Source: Streptomyces niveus
Lineage (GTDB): Bacteria > Actinomycetota > Actinomycetes > Streptomycetales > Streptomycetaceae
Direction: 5' to 3'
Length of the DNA stretch: 39,657 nt
Assembly (NCBI RefSeq): GCF_001723055.1
Contig: NZ_MDCR01000067.1
Coordinates: forward strand, 1-39,657
Positions 24,172 through 31,846 of this stretch are shown piece after piece (position 1 is the stretch's first letter; every line of letters starts with the position of its first letter). Below the pieces are notes generated by a model, which saw only the letters and a list, made by a program, of their open reading frames with translations, did not search any database and was not told where the DNA came from. The translations under genes and the position numbers were made by a program.

Positions 24172-25011
24172 TCAGGCGGCGTCGCTGTGAGCGGTGGCGG
24201 CGGACTTCTCGCGCCACGGGGCGAGGTCGTCCTGCACCTGCCGGTACTTGACCTCCAGCCGCTCCAGGGTGTCGCGCCCCATGTAGAGGTGTGTGGGCAG
24301 CTTCTCGGTGGAGGCGGCCTCGACGATGAGGGCGGCGCCCTTGACGGGGTCACCGAGCTGGGCGTGGTTGGCCTGGTCGATCCACTCCAGCGTCGCGTGC
24401 GCCGGGGTGCCGTCGTAGTCGGCGATGCGGTTCGCGGGCACCGACAGGGAGCTGGCGTCGAGGAAGTCGGTGCGGAACACGCCCGGCTCGACGACCATCG
24501 ACTGGATTCCGAACGGGGCCATCTCGACGGAGAGAGCTTCGCTGACCCCGGCGACGGCGAACTTCGACGCGCAGTAGAGGCTGGCGCCGGGCTCGCCCTC
24601 GAACCCCGAGCGGGAGCCGATGTGCACGAGCTTGCCCGAACCCTGCTCGCGCATGACGGGCAGTACGGCACGGGTGACGTTGATCAGTCCGAAGACGTTC
24701 AGGTCGAACAGCGACCGGGCCTCCGCGTCGGTGATCTCCTCCAACGCGCCGAGCAGACCGCGCCCCGCGTTGTTGACCAGGACGTCGATGCCGCCGAAAC
24801 GGGCCACCGCGGCCTCGACGGCCCGAAGGATGCCGGCGTTGTCCGTGACGTCCAGCGCGACCGCGAAGACCCGCTCGGAATTCTTCAGATCGTCCGGCAC
24901 ACGCTCGGGATTCCGCACGCCGATCACTACGTTGTTCCCGCCCGCCAGCGCGGTGCGGGCGATTTCCGCACCGATTCCACGGGACGCGCCGGTGACAAAC
25001 CAGGTAGCCAT
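24172..25011 (-). CDS. SDR family oxidoreductase
   Basis: A 279-residue short-chain dehydrogenase with an extended C-terminus (about 40 residues longer than FabG types). It shows VTGASRGIGAEIA, DVTDNAGI, NNAGRGLLGALEE, IGSRSGFEGEPG and catalytic YCASK (SLYCASKFAVAGVSE), then VEPGVFRTDFLD. The long tail (ANRIADYDGTPAHATLEWIDQAN, then LYMGRDTLERLEVKYRQVQ) is common in SDRs lying beside XRE/MmyB-like regulators in actinomycetes. ATG 25011 has GAAAGG about 7 nt upstream. It is first in the leftward operon; the 140-bp gap to the XRE gene holds the motif TGGG-N7-CACCCAGG at 25104-25122. Substrate unknown. Confidence 0.9.
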   Translation of the reverse strand: MATWFVTGASRGIGAEIARTALAGGNNVVIGVRNPERVPDDLKNSERVFAVALDVTDNAGILRAVEAAVARFGGIDVLVNNAGRGLLGALEEITDAEARSLFDLNVFGLINVTRAVLPVMREQGSGKLVHIGSRSGFEGEPGASLYCASKFAVAGVSEALSVEMAPFGIQSMVVEPGVFRTDFLDASSLSVPANRIADYDGTPAHATLEWIDQANHAQLGDPVKGAALIVEAASTEKLPTHLYMGRDTLERLEVKYRQVQDDLAPWREKSAATAHSDAA

Positions 25012-25103
25012 GAGAAAGCCTTTCGTTGCCCCTGCCGGGGATTTCCTGTTGACGTGAATGAGTCTGTCCGTCGGCAGAGGCGGTATGAAGGCTGTGCTTT
25101 TCC

Positions 25104-25122
25104 TGGGAGTCCCACACCCAGG
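25104..25122 (-). promoter_or_regulatory. XRE operator candidate before the SDR operon
   Basis: TGGG-N7-CACCCAGG, also readable as the inverted repeat CCTGGG-N9-CCCAGG, lies 93-111 bp upstream of the first SDR gene. The same 12 fixed bases with identical spacing occur at 26068-26086, in the same orientation, before the XRE gene. Confidence 0.6.
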
Positions 25123-25151
25123 CAACGGGGCTTGCGGCCGGGGCGGGGCGA

Positions 25152-26021
25152 CTATTGCCCTGTGTTCCGCCGCTCAGGCGAGTCGGACGCGCAGATGGAG
25201 CCCAGCAGGGACAGGGCGTCGGCGGAGGGAGAACCGGGCTCCGCGTGCAGGACGATGAGTTGCTGTCCCGGAGCGCTGCGGACGGTGAGAGCTTCGTGCC
25301 GCAACTCAAGCTCCCCCACCAGGGAGTGGCGCATCCGCTTGATGTCGTAGGGCGGCACCCGGGTGTACTCACGTGCCCACAGGGAGCGGAACTCCGGGCT
25401 GCGTACAGACAGTTCTCCGACCAGTTCCAGCAGACGGGGGTCCTCGGGGGTACTCGCGGCAGTGCTCTGAAGGTCGGCGACGGCGCGCTGCTTGGCCCGT
25501 TCCGGGTCGCGGTAGGCGGTCTTCGCGGCGGGGTCCAGGAAGAGCATGCGCGGCACGTTGTCGAGCTGTGCGAAGTCGCGGTAGAGGGCGGCGGCCAACG
25601 CGTTGGCGGCCAGGACGTCCTGGACGTGGCCGATCACGAAGGCCGGCGTGCCGGCCCAGCTTTCGATCAGTTGCCGCAGATGCGGGCGGACACGCTCGAC
25701 CCTGGACGGTGACTTCGTGCGGCGGGCCGTCGGCGGCGCGAGCCGGAACAGCTCCTGCCTCTCCTCCTCCCCGAGTCGCAGCACCCGGGCCAGGGACTCC
25801 AGCACCCTCGGCGAGGGACGGAGTTCACGGCCCTGTTCGAGCCGGCTGTAGTAGCTCGGGCTGACACCCGCGAGCGCGGCGACCTCGTCGCGGCGCAGGC
25901 CCGGCACCCTTCGCCGGCCCGCGCTGGGAAGCCCCGCCTCCGCGGGACCGAGACGTTCCCTCCGCGACCGCAGGAAGCGGCCGAGCCCGTCAACCGGGTC
26001 GGGACGGGAGTCATTCACCAT
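25152..26021 (-). CDS. XRE-family regulator with MmyB-like ligand-binding domain
   Basis: A 289-residue regulator. An XRE helix-turn-helix covers about 12-85 (LGRFLRSRRERL, RRVPGLRRDEVAALAGVSPSYYSRLEQGRE, PSPRVLESLARVL). A C-terminal MmyB-like domain follows (about 105-275: LRQLIESWAGTPAFVIGHVQDVLAANALAAAL, MLFLDPAAKTAY, YDIKRMRHSLVGELEL), a fold thought to bind a hydrophobic or fatty-acid-like ligand. On the minus strand TAGCCT (26029-26034) is 7 nt from ATG 26021 and no ribosome site is seen, so the message is probably leaderless. The same motif lies before it and before the SDR operon downstream, indicating autoregulation plus control of the SDRs. It is divergent from a second regulator of equal length and layout. 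Confidence 0.92.
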   Translation of the reverse strand: MVNDSRPDPVDGLGRFLRSRRERLGPAEAGLPSAGRRRVPGLRRDEVAALAGVSPSYYSRLEQGRELRPSPRVLESLARVLRLGEEERQELFRLAPPTARRTKSPSRVERVRPHLRQLIESWAGTPAFVIGHVQDVLAANALAAALYRDFAQLDNVPRMLFLDPAAKTAYRDPERAKQRAVADLQSTAASTPEDPRLLELVGELSVRSPEFRSLWAREYTRVPPYDIKRMRHSLVGELELRHEALTVRSAPGQQLIVLHAEPGSPSADALSLLGSICASDSPERRNTGQ

Positions 26022-26067
26022 ACTGCCGAGGCTAGGCGGAATACGCCCGGAAATGTGCTGCTCATGG

Positions 26068-26086
26068 TGGGTGCGCTACACCCAGG
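26068..26086 (-). promoter_or_regulatory. XRE operator candidate before the regulator gene
   Basis: TGGG-N7-CACCCAGG, containing the inverted repeat TGGGTG-N5-CACCCA (26068-26084), lies 47-65 bp upstream of the XRE start. It matches the copy at 25104-25122 in every fixed base and in spacing. This would allow one regulator to bind both places. Confidence 0.6.
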
Positions 26087-26180
26087 TACGCGCGTCCACG
26101 AGAGGCGCGAACGCGACGACGGCGACGAACGCTCCGCGTACGGAACTCGTTACCAGCTGTCACAGTCTGTTCATTGGCAC

Positions 26181-26208
26181 TTCCCATCAACGGGAACGCA
26201 TCTAGGCT
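26181..26208 (+). promoter_or_regulatory. Promoter and inverted repeat before the second XRE gene
   Basis: TTCCC-N6-GGGAA (26181-26196) lies just before the -10 box TAGGCT (26203-26208), which is 6 nt from the ATG at 26215. The repeat would sit in the -35/spacer area, a repressor position. The motif differs from the TGGG-N7-CACCCAGG sites, so this regulator probably recognises different DNA. Confidence 0.5.
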
Positions 26209-26214
26209 TCCGGC

Positions 26215-27084
26215 ATGAGTAATGGGACCCCCTTGGGGGATTTCCTCAGAGCCCGCCGAGAGGCGCTCAAGCCTCACGATGTAGGACTGCCCGAATATGG
26301 GCGACGTCGGGTACCCGGATTGCGGAGAGAGGAAGTCGCGCTGCTCGCCGGAGTCAGCTCCGACTACTACATCAGGCTGGAACAGGGCCGTGAGAACAGC
26401 CCGTCCCCGCAGGTGCTGGAGGCTGTCGCGCAAGCCCTGAAACTGGACGCGGAGACCACCGGCCATCTCAACCGCCTCTGCCTCACCGCATCGCAGCGCC
26501 CGCGCGACCGTGGCCCGGCGGAGGTCAGTGGGCAACTGCTCCAGCTGATGGACGGCTGGGAGCACACCCCCGCCTTTGTGGTCGGCCCGGCTCTCGACAT
26601 CCTGGCCGGCAACTCCCTCGCCGTGGCGCTCCACGACGGCTTCACCCGGTTCGACAACCTCGCCCGCATGGTGTTCGTCGACCCCGCGGGGCGCGAGTTC
26701 TACCAGGAATGGGAGCGGGCCGCCCACTCCTGCGTCGCGGAGATCAGGGCCGCCCACGGGCACGATCCCGAATCGCCCCGTATCGCCGCCGTCGTGGCCG
26801 ACCTGTCGGCCCGGAGCGAGGAGTTCGCCCGGCTCTGGGGCACGCACGAGGTCAAGAGCAAGTCCCAGGAGGGCAAGCACCTCAGGCACCCCGAGGTCGG
26901 GGACCTGCACATCAACTTCTCGGCCTTCACGGTGAACGGCGCCCCGGATCAGCAACTGGTGGTCTACCAGGCCGAACCGGCCGGCCCGACGGCGGCCGCG
27001 TTCGAGGTCCTGCGAGCGAAGGCGCCGTCGATTGCGGCCCGTCCGGTACGCGAGTCTTCTGCCGGTAAGCCGGAAGAGGCGTGA
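26215..27084 (+). CDS. XRE-family regulator with MmyB-like ligand-binding domain (paralogue)
   Basis: A 289-residue regulator, the same length and layout as the divergent XRE gene but clearly diverged. The helix-turn-helix (about 5-80) has LGDFLRARREALKP, RRVPGLRREEVALLAGVSSDYYIRLEQGRE and PQVLEAVAQALKL. The MmyB-like part (about 100-270) has LLQLMDGWEHTPAFVVGPALDILAGNSLAVAL, RMVFVDPAGREFY and KHLRHPEVGDLHINF. The start ATG 26215 is 6 nt after TAGGCT, probably leaderless. Its stop overlaps, by 4 bp, the first possible GTG of a ruined alpha/beta-hydrolase gene. It may once have controlled that hydrolase and now be partly orphaned. Confidence 0.92.
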   Translation: MSNGTPLGDFLRARREALKPHDVGLPEYGRRRVPGLRREEVALLAGVSSDYYIRLEQGRENSPSPQVLEAVAQALKLDAETTGHLNRLCLTASQRPRDRGPAEVSGQLLQLMDGWEHTPAFVVGPALDILAGNSLAVALHDGFTRFDNLARMVFVDPAGREFYQEWERAAHSCVAEIRAAHGHDPESPRIAAVVADLSARSEEFARLWGTHEVKSKSQEGKHLRHPEVGDLHINFSAFTVNGAPDQQLVVYQAEPAGPTAAAFEVLRAKAPSIAARPVRESSAGKPEEA

Positions 27085-27696
27085 TAGGTGCCGCATCGGC
27101 CCTGAGCGTCGTCCAGAACACCACCGTCTCGCTCGACGGCGACGTCGCCGCGACCAGACAGGTTCTCGACGCTCAGGACGGTCCGACCGTCCTGGTCGGG
27201 CACTCCTACGGCGGCGCGGTGATCTCCGAGGCCGGCAACCACGAGAAAGGTCAGCGCGCTCGTCCACATCACGGCGTTCGCGCCCGACAAGGGCGAGTCC
27301 GTGAACACCCTGATCTCCGACCCGCCCCCGGGTGCCCCCGTACCGCCGATCCTGCCGCCCGACGACGGGTTCCTCCTCCTCGACCGGGACAAGTTCGCCG
27401 AGTCCTTCGCCGGGGACCTGCCCGCCGACGAGGCCCGGTTCATGGCCGACTCCCAACTGCCGTGGGGCGTGGAGGCGCTGGGCGGACCGGTCGCCAACCC
27501 CGCCTGGCGGAGCCGGCCGACCTTCTATCTGGTCGCCACCGACGACCGCATGATCCCGCCGCCGGCCCAGCGCATGATGGCCGAGCGGGCCGGTGCGACG
27601 GTGACCGAGACCGCCGGCAGCCACTCCGTGTACGTGTCCAGGCCGGCCGAGGTCGCCGCCCTCGTCAAGAAGGCCGCGACAGGAGTCCTCGCCTGA
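27081..27696 (+). pseudogene. Truncated and frameshifted alpha/beta hydrolase
   Basis: The frame from 27081 reads TTVSLDGDVAATRQVLDAQ then GPTVLVGHSYGGAVISEAGNHEK, the nucleophile elbow (GHSYG) of an alpha/beta hydrolase. At the AAA run 27246-27248 one extra base shifts the frame. From there the other frame continues smoothly: VSALVHITAFAPDKGES, then VATDDRMIPPPAQRMM (acid residue), the histidine in ETAGSHSVYVSRP, and a stop at 27696. The N-terminal strand with the HG oxyanion-hole motif, about 40 residues in relatives, is missing: the homology begins right after the XRE stop. Truncation plus frameshift makes a functional enzyme unlikely. A sequencing error could explain the shift, not the missing start. 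Confidence 0.8.
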
Positions 27697-27761
27697 GAAC
27701 CCTCCCGGCGGTGCCGGACCACCCGGGCGGGAGGGATCTCAGATATGAGAGCGTGAGCCGG

Positions 27762-29081
27762 GTGAGCGAGACGATGACCAAGACCCTCCAATATCGCTTT
27801 GACGGGCCGGAGGACGCGCCGATCCTGGTGATCGGCCCCTCCCTCGGCACCACGTGGCACATGTGGGACAGACAGACACCCGAGCTGGCCAAGCACTGGC
27901 GCGTGCTCCGCTTCGACCTGCCCGGTCACGGTGGCGCGCCCGCGCACCCCGCCACCGGGGTGCCCGAGCTGGCGGACCGGCTGCTCGCCACGCTCGACGG
28001 GCTCGGTGTGCAGCGCTTCGGGTACGTCGGCTGCTCCATCGGCGGCGCGATCGGCGCGGAGCTGGCCCTGCGCCGGCCCGACCGTGTCGCCTCGCTCGCG
28101 CTGGTGGCGACCTCGCCCCGGTTCGGTACGGCGGACGAGTTCCGCCAGCGCGGCGTCATCGTCCGTACGAACGGTCTCGACCCGATGGCCCGCGCGGCGC
28201 CCGAGCGGTGGTTCACGGCAGGTTTCGCCGCCGCCCAGCCCGCGATCGTCGAGTGGGCGGTCCAGATGGTCCGTACGACCGACCCGGGGTGCTACATAGC
28301 CGCCTGCGAGGCGCTGGCCGCCTTCGACGTACGGGCGGAGCTGGGCCGTATCGGCGTGCCGACGCTCGTCCTGGTCGGCGCCGAGGACAAGGTCACCGGG
28401 CCCGCCGAGGCCCGCACGCTGGTCGCCGGGATACCGGACGCCCGGCTGGCGCTGGTGCCCGGAGCCTCGCACCTGGCCCCCGTCGAGCAGCCCGCCGCCG
28501 TCACCGACCTGCTCATCCGCCACTTCTCCACCGCCTGGCAGAACCCCTCTGACACCTCGACCGGCATCACGGTGCTGCCCGACTGGGCCACCTATCCGGG
28601 TCCGGGTACGCCCGTCGGACCGCCGACCCTGTCGCCGATGACAGCCCCCGTCGCCGCGATCACCGCCGCCGAGCAGCCGCAGGCCGTGGCCGCCGTACGC
28701 CCGGATCCTTACGAGGCGGGCATCCGGATCCGCAGGGAGGTCGTCGGGGACGCCCATGTCGACCAGGTCCTGGCCGAGACCGCCGGCTTCGGCGGCGACT
28801 TCCAGGAGCTGCTCACCCGCTACGCCTGGGGCGAGGTGTGGAACAGGGGCGGTCTCGACCGCCGCAGCCGCAGTTGTGTGACGCTGACGGCGCTCGTCGC
28901 CGGCGGCCACCTCGACGAACTCGCGGTCGAGACAAGGGCGGCCCTGCGCAACGGCCTGACCCCGGCCGAGATCAAGGAAGTGCTGATCCAGGCGGCCGTC
29001 TACTGCGGCTTCCCGGCGGCGAACGCGGCGTTTCGCGTGGTCGGCGCGGTCGTCCAGGAGGAGACCACCCCCGACCCGTAG
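27762..29081 (+). CDS. pcaL: Fused 3-oxoadipate enol-lactonase / 4-carboxymuconolactone decarboxylase (PcaL-type)
   Basis: A bifunctional enzyme of about 439 residues, from the protocatechuate branch of the beta-ketoadipate pathway. Residues about 8-275 are an alpha/beta hydrolase (PcaD): GPSLGTTWHMWD oxyanion region, GCSIGG with nucleophile S92, the acid in LVGAEDKVT and the histidine in GASHLAPVEQP. A linker (280-325) leads to a carboxymuconolactone decarboxylase domain (PcaC, about 330-435): GEVWNRGGLDRRSRSCVTLTALVA, then EIKEVLIQAAVYCGFPAANAAF. The start is uncertain: GTG 27753, GTG 27762 or ATG 27774; 27762 gives the usual Ser-Glu-Thr opening. The other pca genes are not adjacent, so this copy is detached from its pathway operon or serves another lactone. 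Confidence 0.9.
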   Translation: MSETMTKTLQYRFDGPEDAPILVIGPSLGTTWHMWDRQTPELAKHWRVLRFDLPGHGGAPAHPATGVPELADRLLATLDGLGVQRFGYVGCSIGGAIGAELALRRPDRVASLALVATSPRFGTADEFRQRGVIVRTNGLDPMARAAPERWFTAGFAAAQPAIVEWAVQMVRTTDPGCYIAACEALAAFDVRAELGRIGVPTLVLVGAEDKVTGPAEARTLVAGIPDARLALVPGASHLAPVEQPAAVTDLLIRHFSTAWQNPSDTSTGITVLPDWATYPGPGTPVGPPTLSPMTAPVAAITAAEQPQAVAAVRPDPYEAGIRIRREVVGDAHVDQVLAETAGFGGDFQELLTRYAWGEVWNRGGLDRRSRSCVTLTALVAGGHLDELAVETRAALRNGLTPAEIKEVLIQAAVYCGFPAANAAFRVVGAVVQEETTPDP

Positions 29082-29155
29082 CCCCCGGCCCGTTTGCCGC
29101 CGTGGCGGCGGGTGTCGACCATGGGGGGAGCACGCTCTGCGGAAAGGTGATCACG

Positions 29156-29788
29156 GTGAAGCTCACCAAGAAGTCCCATGCCTGTGTCCGGCTGGAGAAG
29201 GACGGGCGGACGCTCGTCGTCGACCCCGGCGTCTTCAGTGAGGAGGACGCGGCGCTCGGCGCCGAGGCCGTCCTCGTCACCCACGAGCACCCCGACCACT
29301 TCGAGGAGGGCCGGCTGCGGGCCGCCCTCGAAGCGGACCCCGCCACCGAGATCTGGACCCTGCGCAGCGTCGCGGACCAGCTGTCGCCCGCGTTCCCCGG
29401 GCGGGTGCACACCGTGGGGCACGGTGACACCTTCACGGCGGCGGGCTTCGATGTACAGGTGCACGGCGAACTCCACGCGGTGATCCATCCCGATCTGCCG
29501 CGGGTCACCAACGTGGGTTATCTGGTGGACGGTTCACTGTTCCACCCCGGCGACGCGTTCACGGTCCCCGGCCGGCCCGTGGAGACGCTGATGGTCCCGG
29601 TGCACGCGCCGTGGAACAAGATCTCCGAAGTGATCGACTACGTACGCGAGGTCAAGCCGCACCGCACCTTCGACATCCACGACGCCCTGCTGACTGACCT
29701 CGCGCTGCCTCTGTACGACGGCCACGTCGGCCGCCTCGGCGGCTCCGGCCACGCCAGGCTGGCCCCCGGCGAGTCCACCGAGCTGTGA
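29156..29788 (+). CDS. MBL-fold metallohydrolase (UlaG/L-ascorbate lactonase-like superfamily)
   Basis: A 210-residue metallo-beta-lactamase-fold protein. It opens with MKLTKKSHACVRLEKDGRTLVVDPGVFS, as in UlaG-like members that lack a signal peptide. The metal motif THEHPDHF supplies the HxHxDH ligands. Later ligands are likely in GELHAVIH, in FHPGDAF (the Asp) and in FDIHDALL (the final His). GTG 29156 has GGAAAGG at 29141-29147. The real hydrolysed bond cannot be read from sequence; lactones, phosphodiesters and N-acyl compounds are all used in this superfamily. It lies 74 bp after pcaL on the same strand and could join its transcript. Confidence 0.88.
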   Translation: MKLTKKSHACVRLEKDGRTLVVDPGVFSEEDAALGAEAVLVTHEHPDHFEEGRLRAALEADPATEIWTLRSVADQLSPAFPGRVHTVGHGDTFTAAGFDVQVHGELHAVIHPDLPRVTNVGYLVDGSLFHPGDAFTVPGRPVETLMVPVHAPWNKISEVIDYVREVKPHRTFDIHDALLTDLALPLYDGHVGRLGGSGHARLAPGESTEL

Positions 29789-29857
29789 TCACGCGGACGA
29801 CGACCCGGACGGCGGCTCGGACGACGACTGTCAGACCCCGCGGATAGGCTGTGGTTC

Positions 29858-30637
29858 ATGCGCATCGCCACCTGGAACGTCAATTCGATCACTGCCCGCC
29901 TTCCCCGGCTGCTGGCCTGGCTGGAGAACACGGGCACGGACGTGCTGTGCGTCCAGGAGACCAAGAGCACCCTGGAGCAGTTCCCCTCCGACGCCCTGCG
30001 CGAGCTGGGTTACGAGGCGGCGGTCAATGCCACCGGCAGGTGGAACGGGGTGGCGCTGATCTCCCGCGTCGGTCTCGACGACGTCGTCAAGGGCCTGCCC
30101 GGCGGCCCGGAGTACGAGGGCGTCGAGGAGCCCCGCGCCATCTCCGCGACCTGCGGCGGAGTCCGGGTCTGGTCGGTGTACGTGCCCAACGGCCGTGAGG
30201 TCACGCACGACCACTACGCGTACAAGCTCCGCTGGCTGGAGGCGCTGCGCGTGGCGGTGGCCGGGGACAGCGCGGGGGAGCGGCCGTTCGCCGTGCTCGG
30301 TGACTTCAACGTCGCGCCGACCGACCAGGACGTGTGGGACATCGCTCTCTTCGAGGGCGCCACGCACGTCACCCCCGCCGAGCGCGACGCGCTGGCGGCG
30401 CTGCGCGAGGGCGGTCTGTCCGATGTGATGCCGCGACCGCTCAAGTACGACCAGCCGTACACTTTCTGGGACTACCGCGAGCTTCGGTTCCCGAAGAACC
30501 GGGGCATGCGGATCGACCTCGTCTACGGCAACGGGCGCTTCACCGCCGCCGTCAAGGACAGTTATGTCGATCGTGAGGAGCGCAAGGGCAAGGGTGCTTC
30601 GGACCACGCCCCCGTCGTCGTCGATCTCGACCTCTGA
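29858..30637 (+). CDS. xthA: Exodeoxyribonuclease III (AP endonuclease)
   Basis: A 259-residue DNA repair nuclease acting on abasic sites and 3' blocked ends. All family motifs are present: RIATWNVNSITARLP with the active-site Asn, CVQETKS with the metal Glu, VYVPNGREVTHDHYAYKLRWLEAL, GDFNVAPTDQDVWD, RIDLVYGNGRF and the terminal GASDHAPVVVDLDL with the catalytic Asp-His. Length is standard. ATG 29858 is 7 nt after TAGGCT (29845-29850) with no ribosome site, so the message is probably leaderless. It stands alone in function among its neighbours. Confidence 0.96.
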   Translation: MRIATWNVNSITARLPRLLAWLENTGTDVLCVQETKSTLEQFPSDALRELGYEAAVNATGRWNGVALISRVGLDDVVKGLPGGPEYEGVEEPRAISATCGGVRVWSVYVPNGREVTHDHYAYKLRWLEALRVAVAGDSAGERPFAVLGDFNVAPTDQDVWDIALFEGATHVTPAERDALAALREGGLSDVMPRPLKYDQPYTFWDYRELRFPKNRGMRIDLVYGNGRFTAAVKDSYVDREERKGKGASDHAPVVVDLDL

Positions 30638-30748
30638 TGTTGCTGAGGCGGGGCCGGTATCGGCGGGCCGGACCGTGGGCATTCTGCCTCTGATACCGCC
30701 CGCGTGCCCTGAGGTGCGTGGGTACGGGGAAATGGCAGGCTGAGTGGT

Positions 30749-31189
30749 ATGAACATCCCTTTCTTGGACAACTGGCGCAAACGGAACGGCGCTGACGAGG
30801 GGGCTTCGTCGGCGTCCGTCGTCGGGGGCGACGCGGAGGGCGTGGCCGAACTGCTCTCCGAATGCGAGCTGCTGCGTGTCCGGGCAGGGCAGTCCGGTCT
30901 CGAACTGGACGATTCCCCGGCCTCGTTGGAGGCATTGGACCAACTGCCTCCGCACTGGCGCGACGACCCGGAGGAGCTGCCCTGGCTGGGCAACGACGCG
31001 GGGCTGTATCTCGGTACGGTCATCGTGCGTACGGTCGAAGGCGCGACCTGGCACGTCTGGCCCGGCGGCCACCCCGTGGTGCGGCTCGTCTCCGGCCGTG
31101 AGATCCAGGTCGTGGAGGCCGGTCTCGACTGGGCCGTCAGCGGCGCGCCCGAGCTGTCGCAGGTGTACGCGGAGGCGGCCGAGGCCTGA
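30749..31189 (+). CDS. Small conserved-looking protein of unknown function
   Basis: A 146-residue acidic cytoplasmic protein without signal or membrane segment. I do not recognise a characterised family. It has an amphipathic start (MNIPFLDNWRKRNG), a helical middle (GVAELLSECELLRVRAGQSG, LEALDQLPPHW), a tryptophan-containing strand region (VRTVEGATWHVWPGGHPVVRL) and a final helix (GAPELSQVYAEAAE). CAGGCT (30736-30741) lies 7 nt before ATG 30749, and no ribosome site is seen. Coding third positions are strongly G/C, which supports a real gene. It lies 111 bp after xthA; no functional link is visible. Confidence 0.75.
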   Translation: MNIPFLDNWRKRNGADEGASSASVVGGDAEGVAELLSECELLRVRAGQSGLELDDSPASLEALDQLPPHWRDDPEELPWLGNDAGLYLGTVIVRTVEGATWHVWPGGHPVVRLVSGREIQVVEAGLDWAVSGAPELSQVYAEAAEA

Positions 31190-31328
31190 GTGCCGGCCCT
31201 GCGCGGGGCCCATCTCCTGGACGTTAATACGGCTTATGCCCGATTTATGCGTGTCGGGTGTGAAGTCCCTTGGCGCGCTGGATAGTTTGCGCTGACCTCG
31301 ACACAGCCGAGAACGGGGAGGGCAGCGC

Positions 31329-31619
31329 ATGGCCGTCGACCACGGTGCGACGGGCAGTCCGCGGCGGGAGCCGCAGCCGATTCCACGACGGGTCCAGAGA
31401 CCCCCGACCGGATCCCCCGGTCCGGGAGTTCGGGTACGCGGGCGAGCCCATCGCGCCGGATCTGGACTACGATTTGCCGTTCATCCCCAGGGTGACGGTG
31501 GTCTGGCCGGCAGCGGCCACGGAAGCCGCGCCGGCCTCGGGCATCGCCCGGGAGTCCGTACGCGTCCACCGTGCCCCGCGCACGCGGGGATGGTCCCGCC
31601 GCCGCCCGAGGCGCGGTAG
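31329..31619 (+). pseudogene. Probably frameshifted small gene, function unknown
   Basis: An excellent ribosome site GGGGAGGG (31315-31322) precedes ATG 31329, and the frame opens plausibly (MAVDHGATGSPRREPQPIPRRVQ). After about residue 28 the composition becomes unlike protein and the frame ends at 31619. In the +1 frame from about 31418, however, the text reads VREFGYAGEPIAPDLDYDLP then FIPRVTVVWPAA, far more protein-like. One extra C in the run near 31414-31418 would explain this. The shifted frame stays open to 31908, but looks coding only to about 31555. I cannot name the family. A sequencing error is an alternative to a true mutation. The rest of 31190-31846 holds only a hairpin. Confidence 0.4.
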
Positions 31620-31636
31620 CTCAAGGGGCATGGCCC

Positions 31637-31659
31637 GCCTCCCGCCGCTCGCGGGAGGC
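31637..31659. terminator. 9-bp GC-rich hairpin
   Basis: A perfect 9-bp stem GCCTCCCGC / GCGGGAGGC closes a 5-nt loop, lying 18 bp past the stop of the probably broken small gene. It could be that gene's terminator. It is too far (about 190 bp) from the convergent gene end at 31847 to be obviously shared. Confidence 0.45.
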
Positions 31660-31846
31660 CCAGCCGGCAGCAGCCGGAGATCACTTCTCGCACCGCGGGA
31701 CCGACAGGCACCAAGGTCCGGCGTGGAAGGGGAGAAGGTCAGCTGCGCGCCGGGAGGGCCGTGTCCGCCACGGGACGGGCGCTCGTCGTCACGGCGTACG
31801 ACGAGGGACCTGGCGTCTCGCCTTCCCGCCCCGATCGCCCCGCCGG

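Noticed and set aside
26158..26184. Second ECF41-type promoter (TGTCACA at 26158-26164)
   Set aside because: At the 16-bp spacing the sequence is TTCC, not CGTC-like, and the next gene already has a -10 box at 26203.
31613..31680. tRNA-like start (GGTAGCTCAAGG)
   Set aside because: No T-loop sequence, no acceptor stem pairing and no 5-bp anticodon stem; only the D-arm-like words match.
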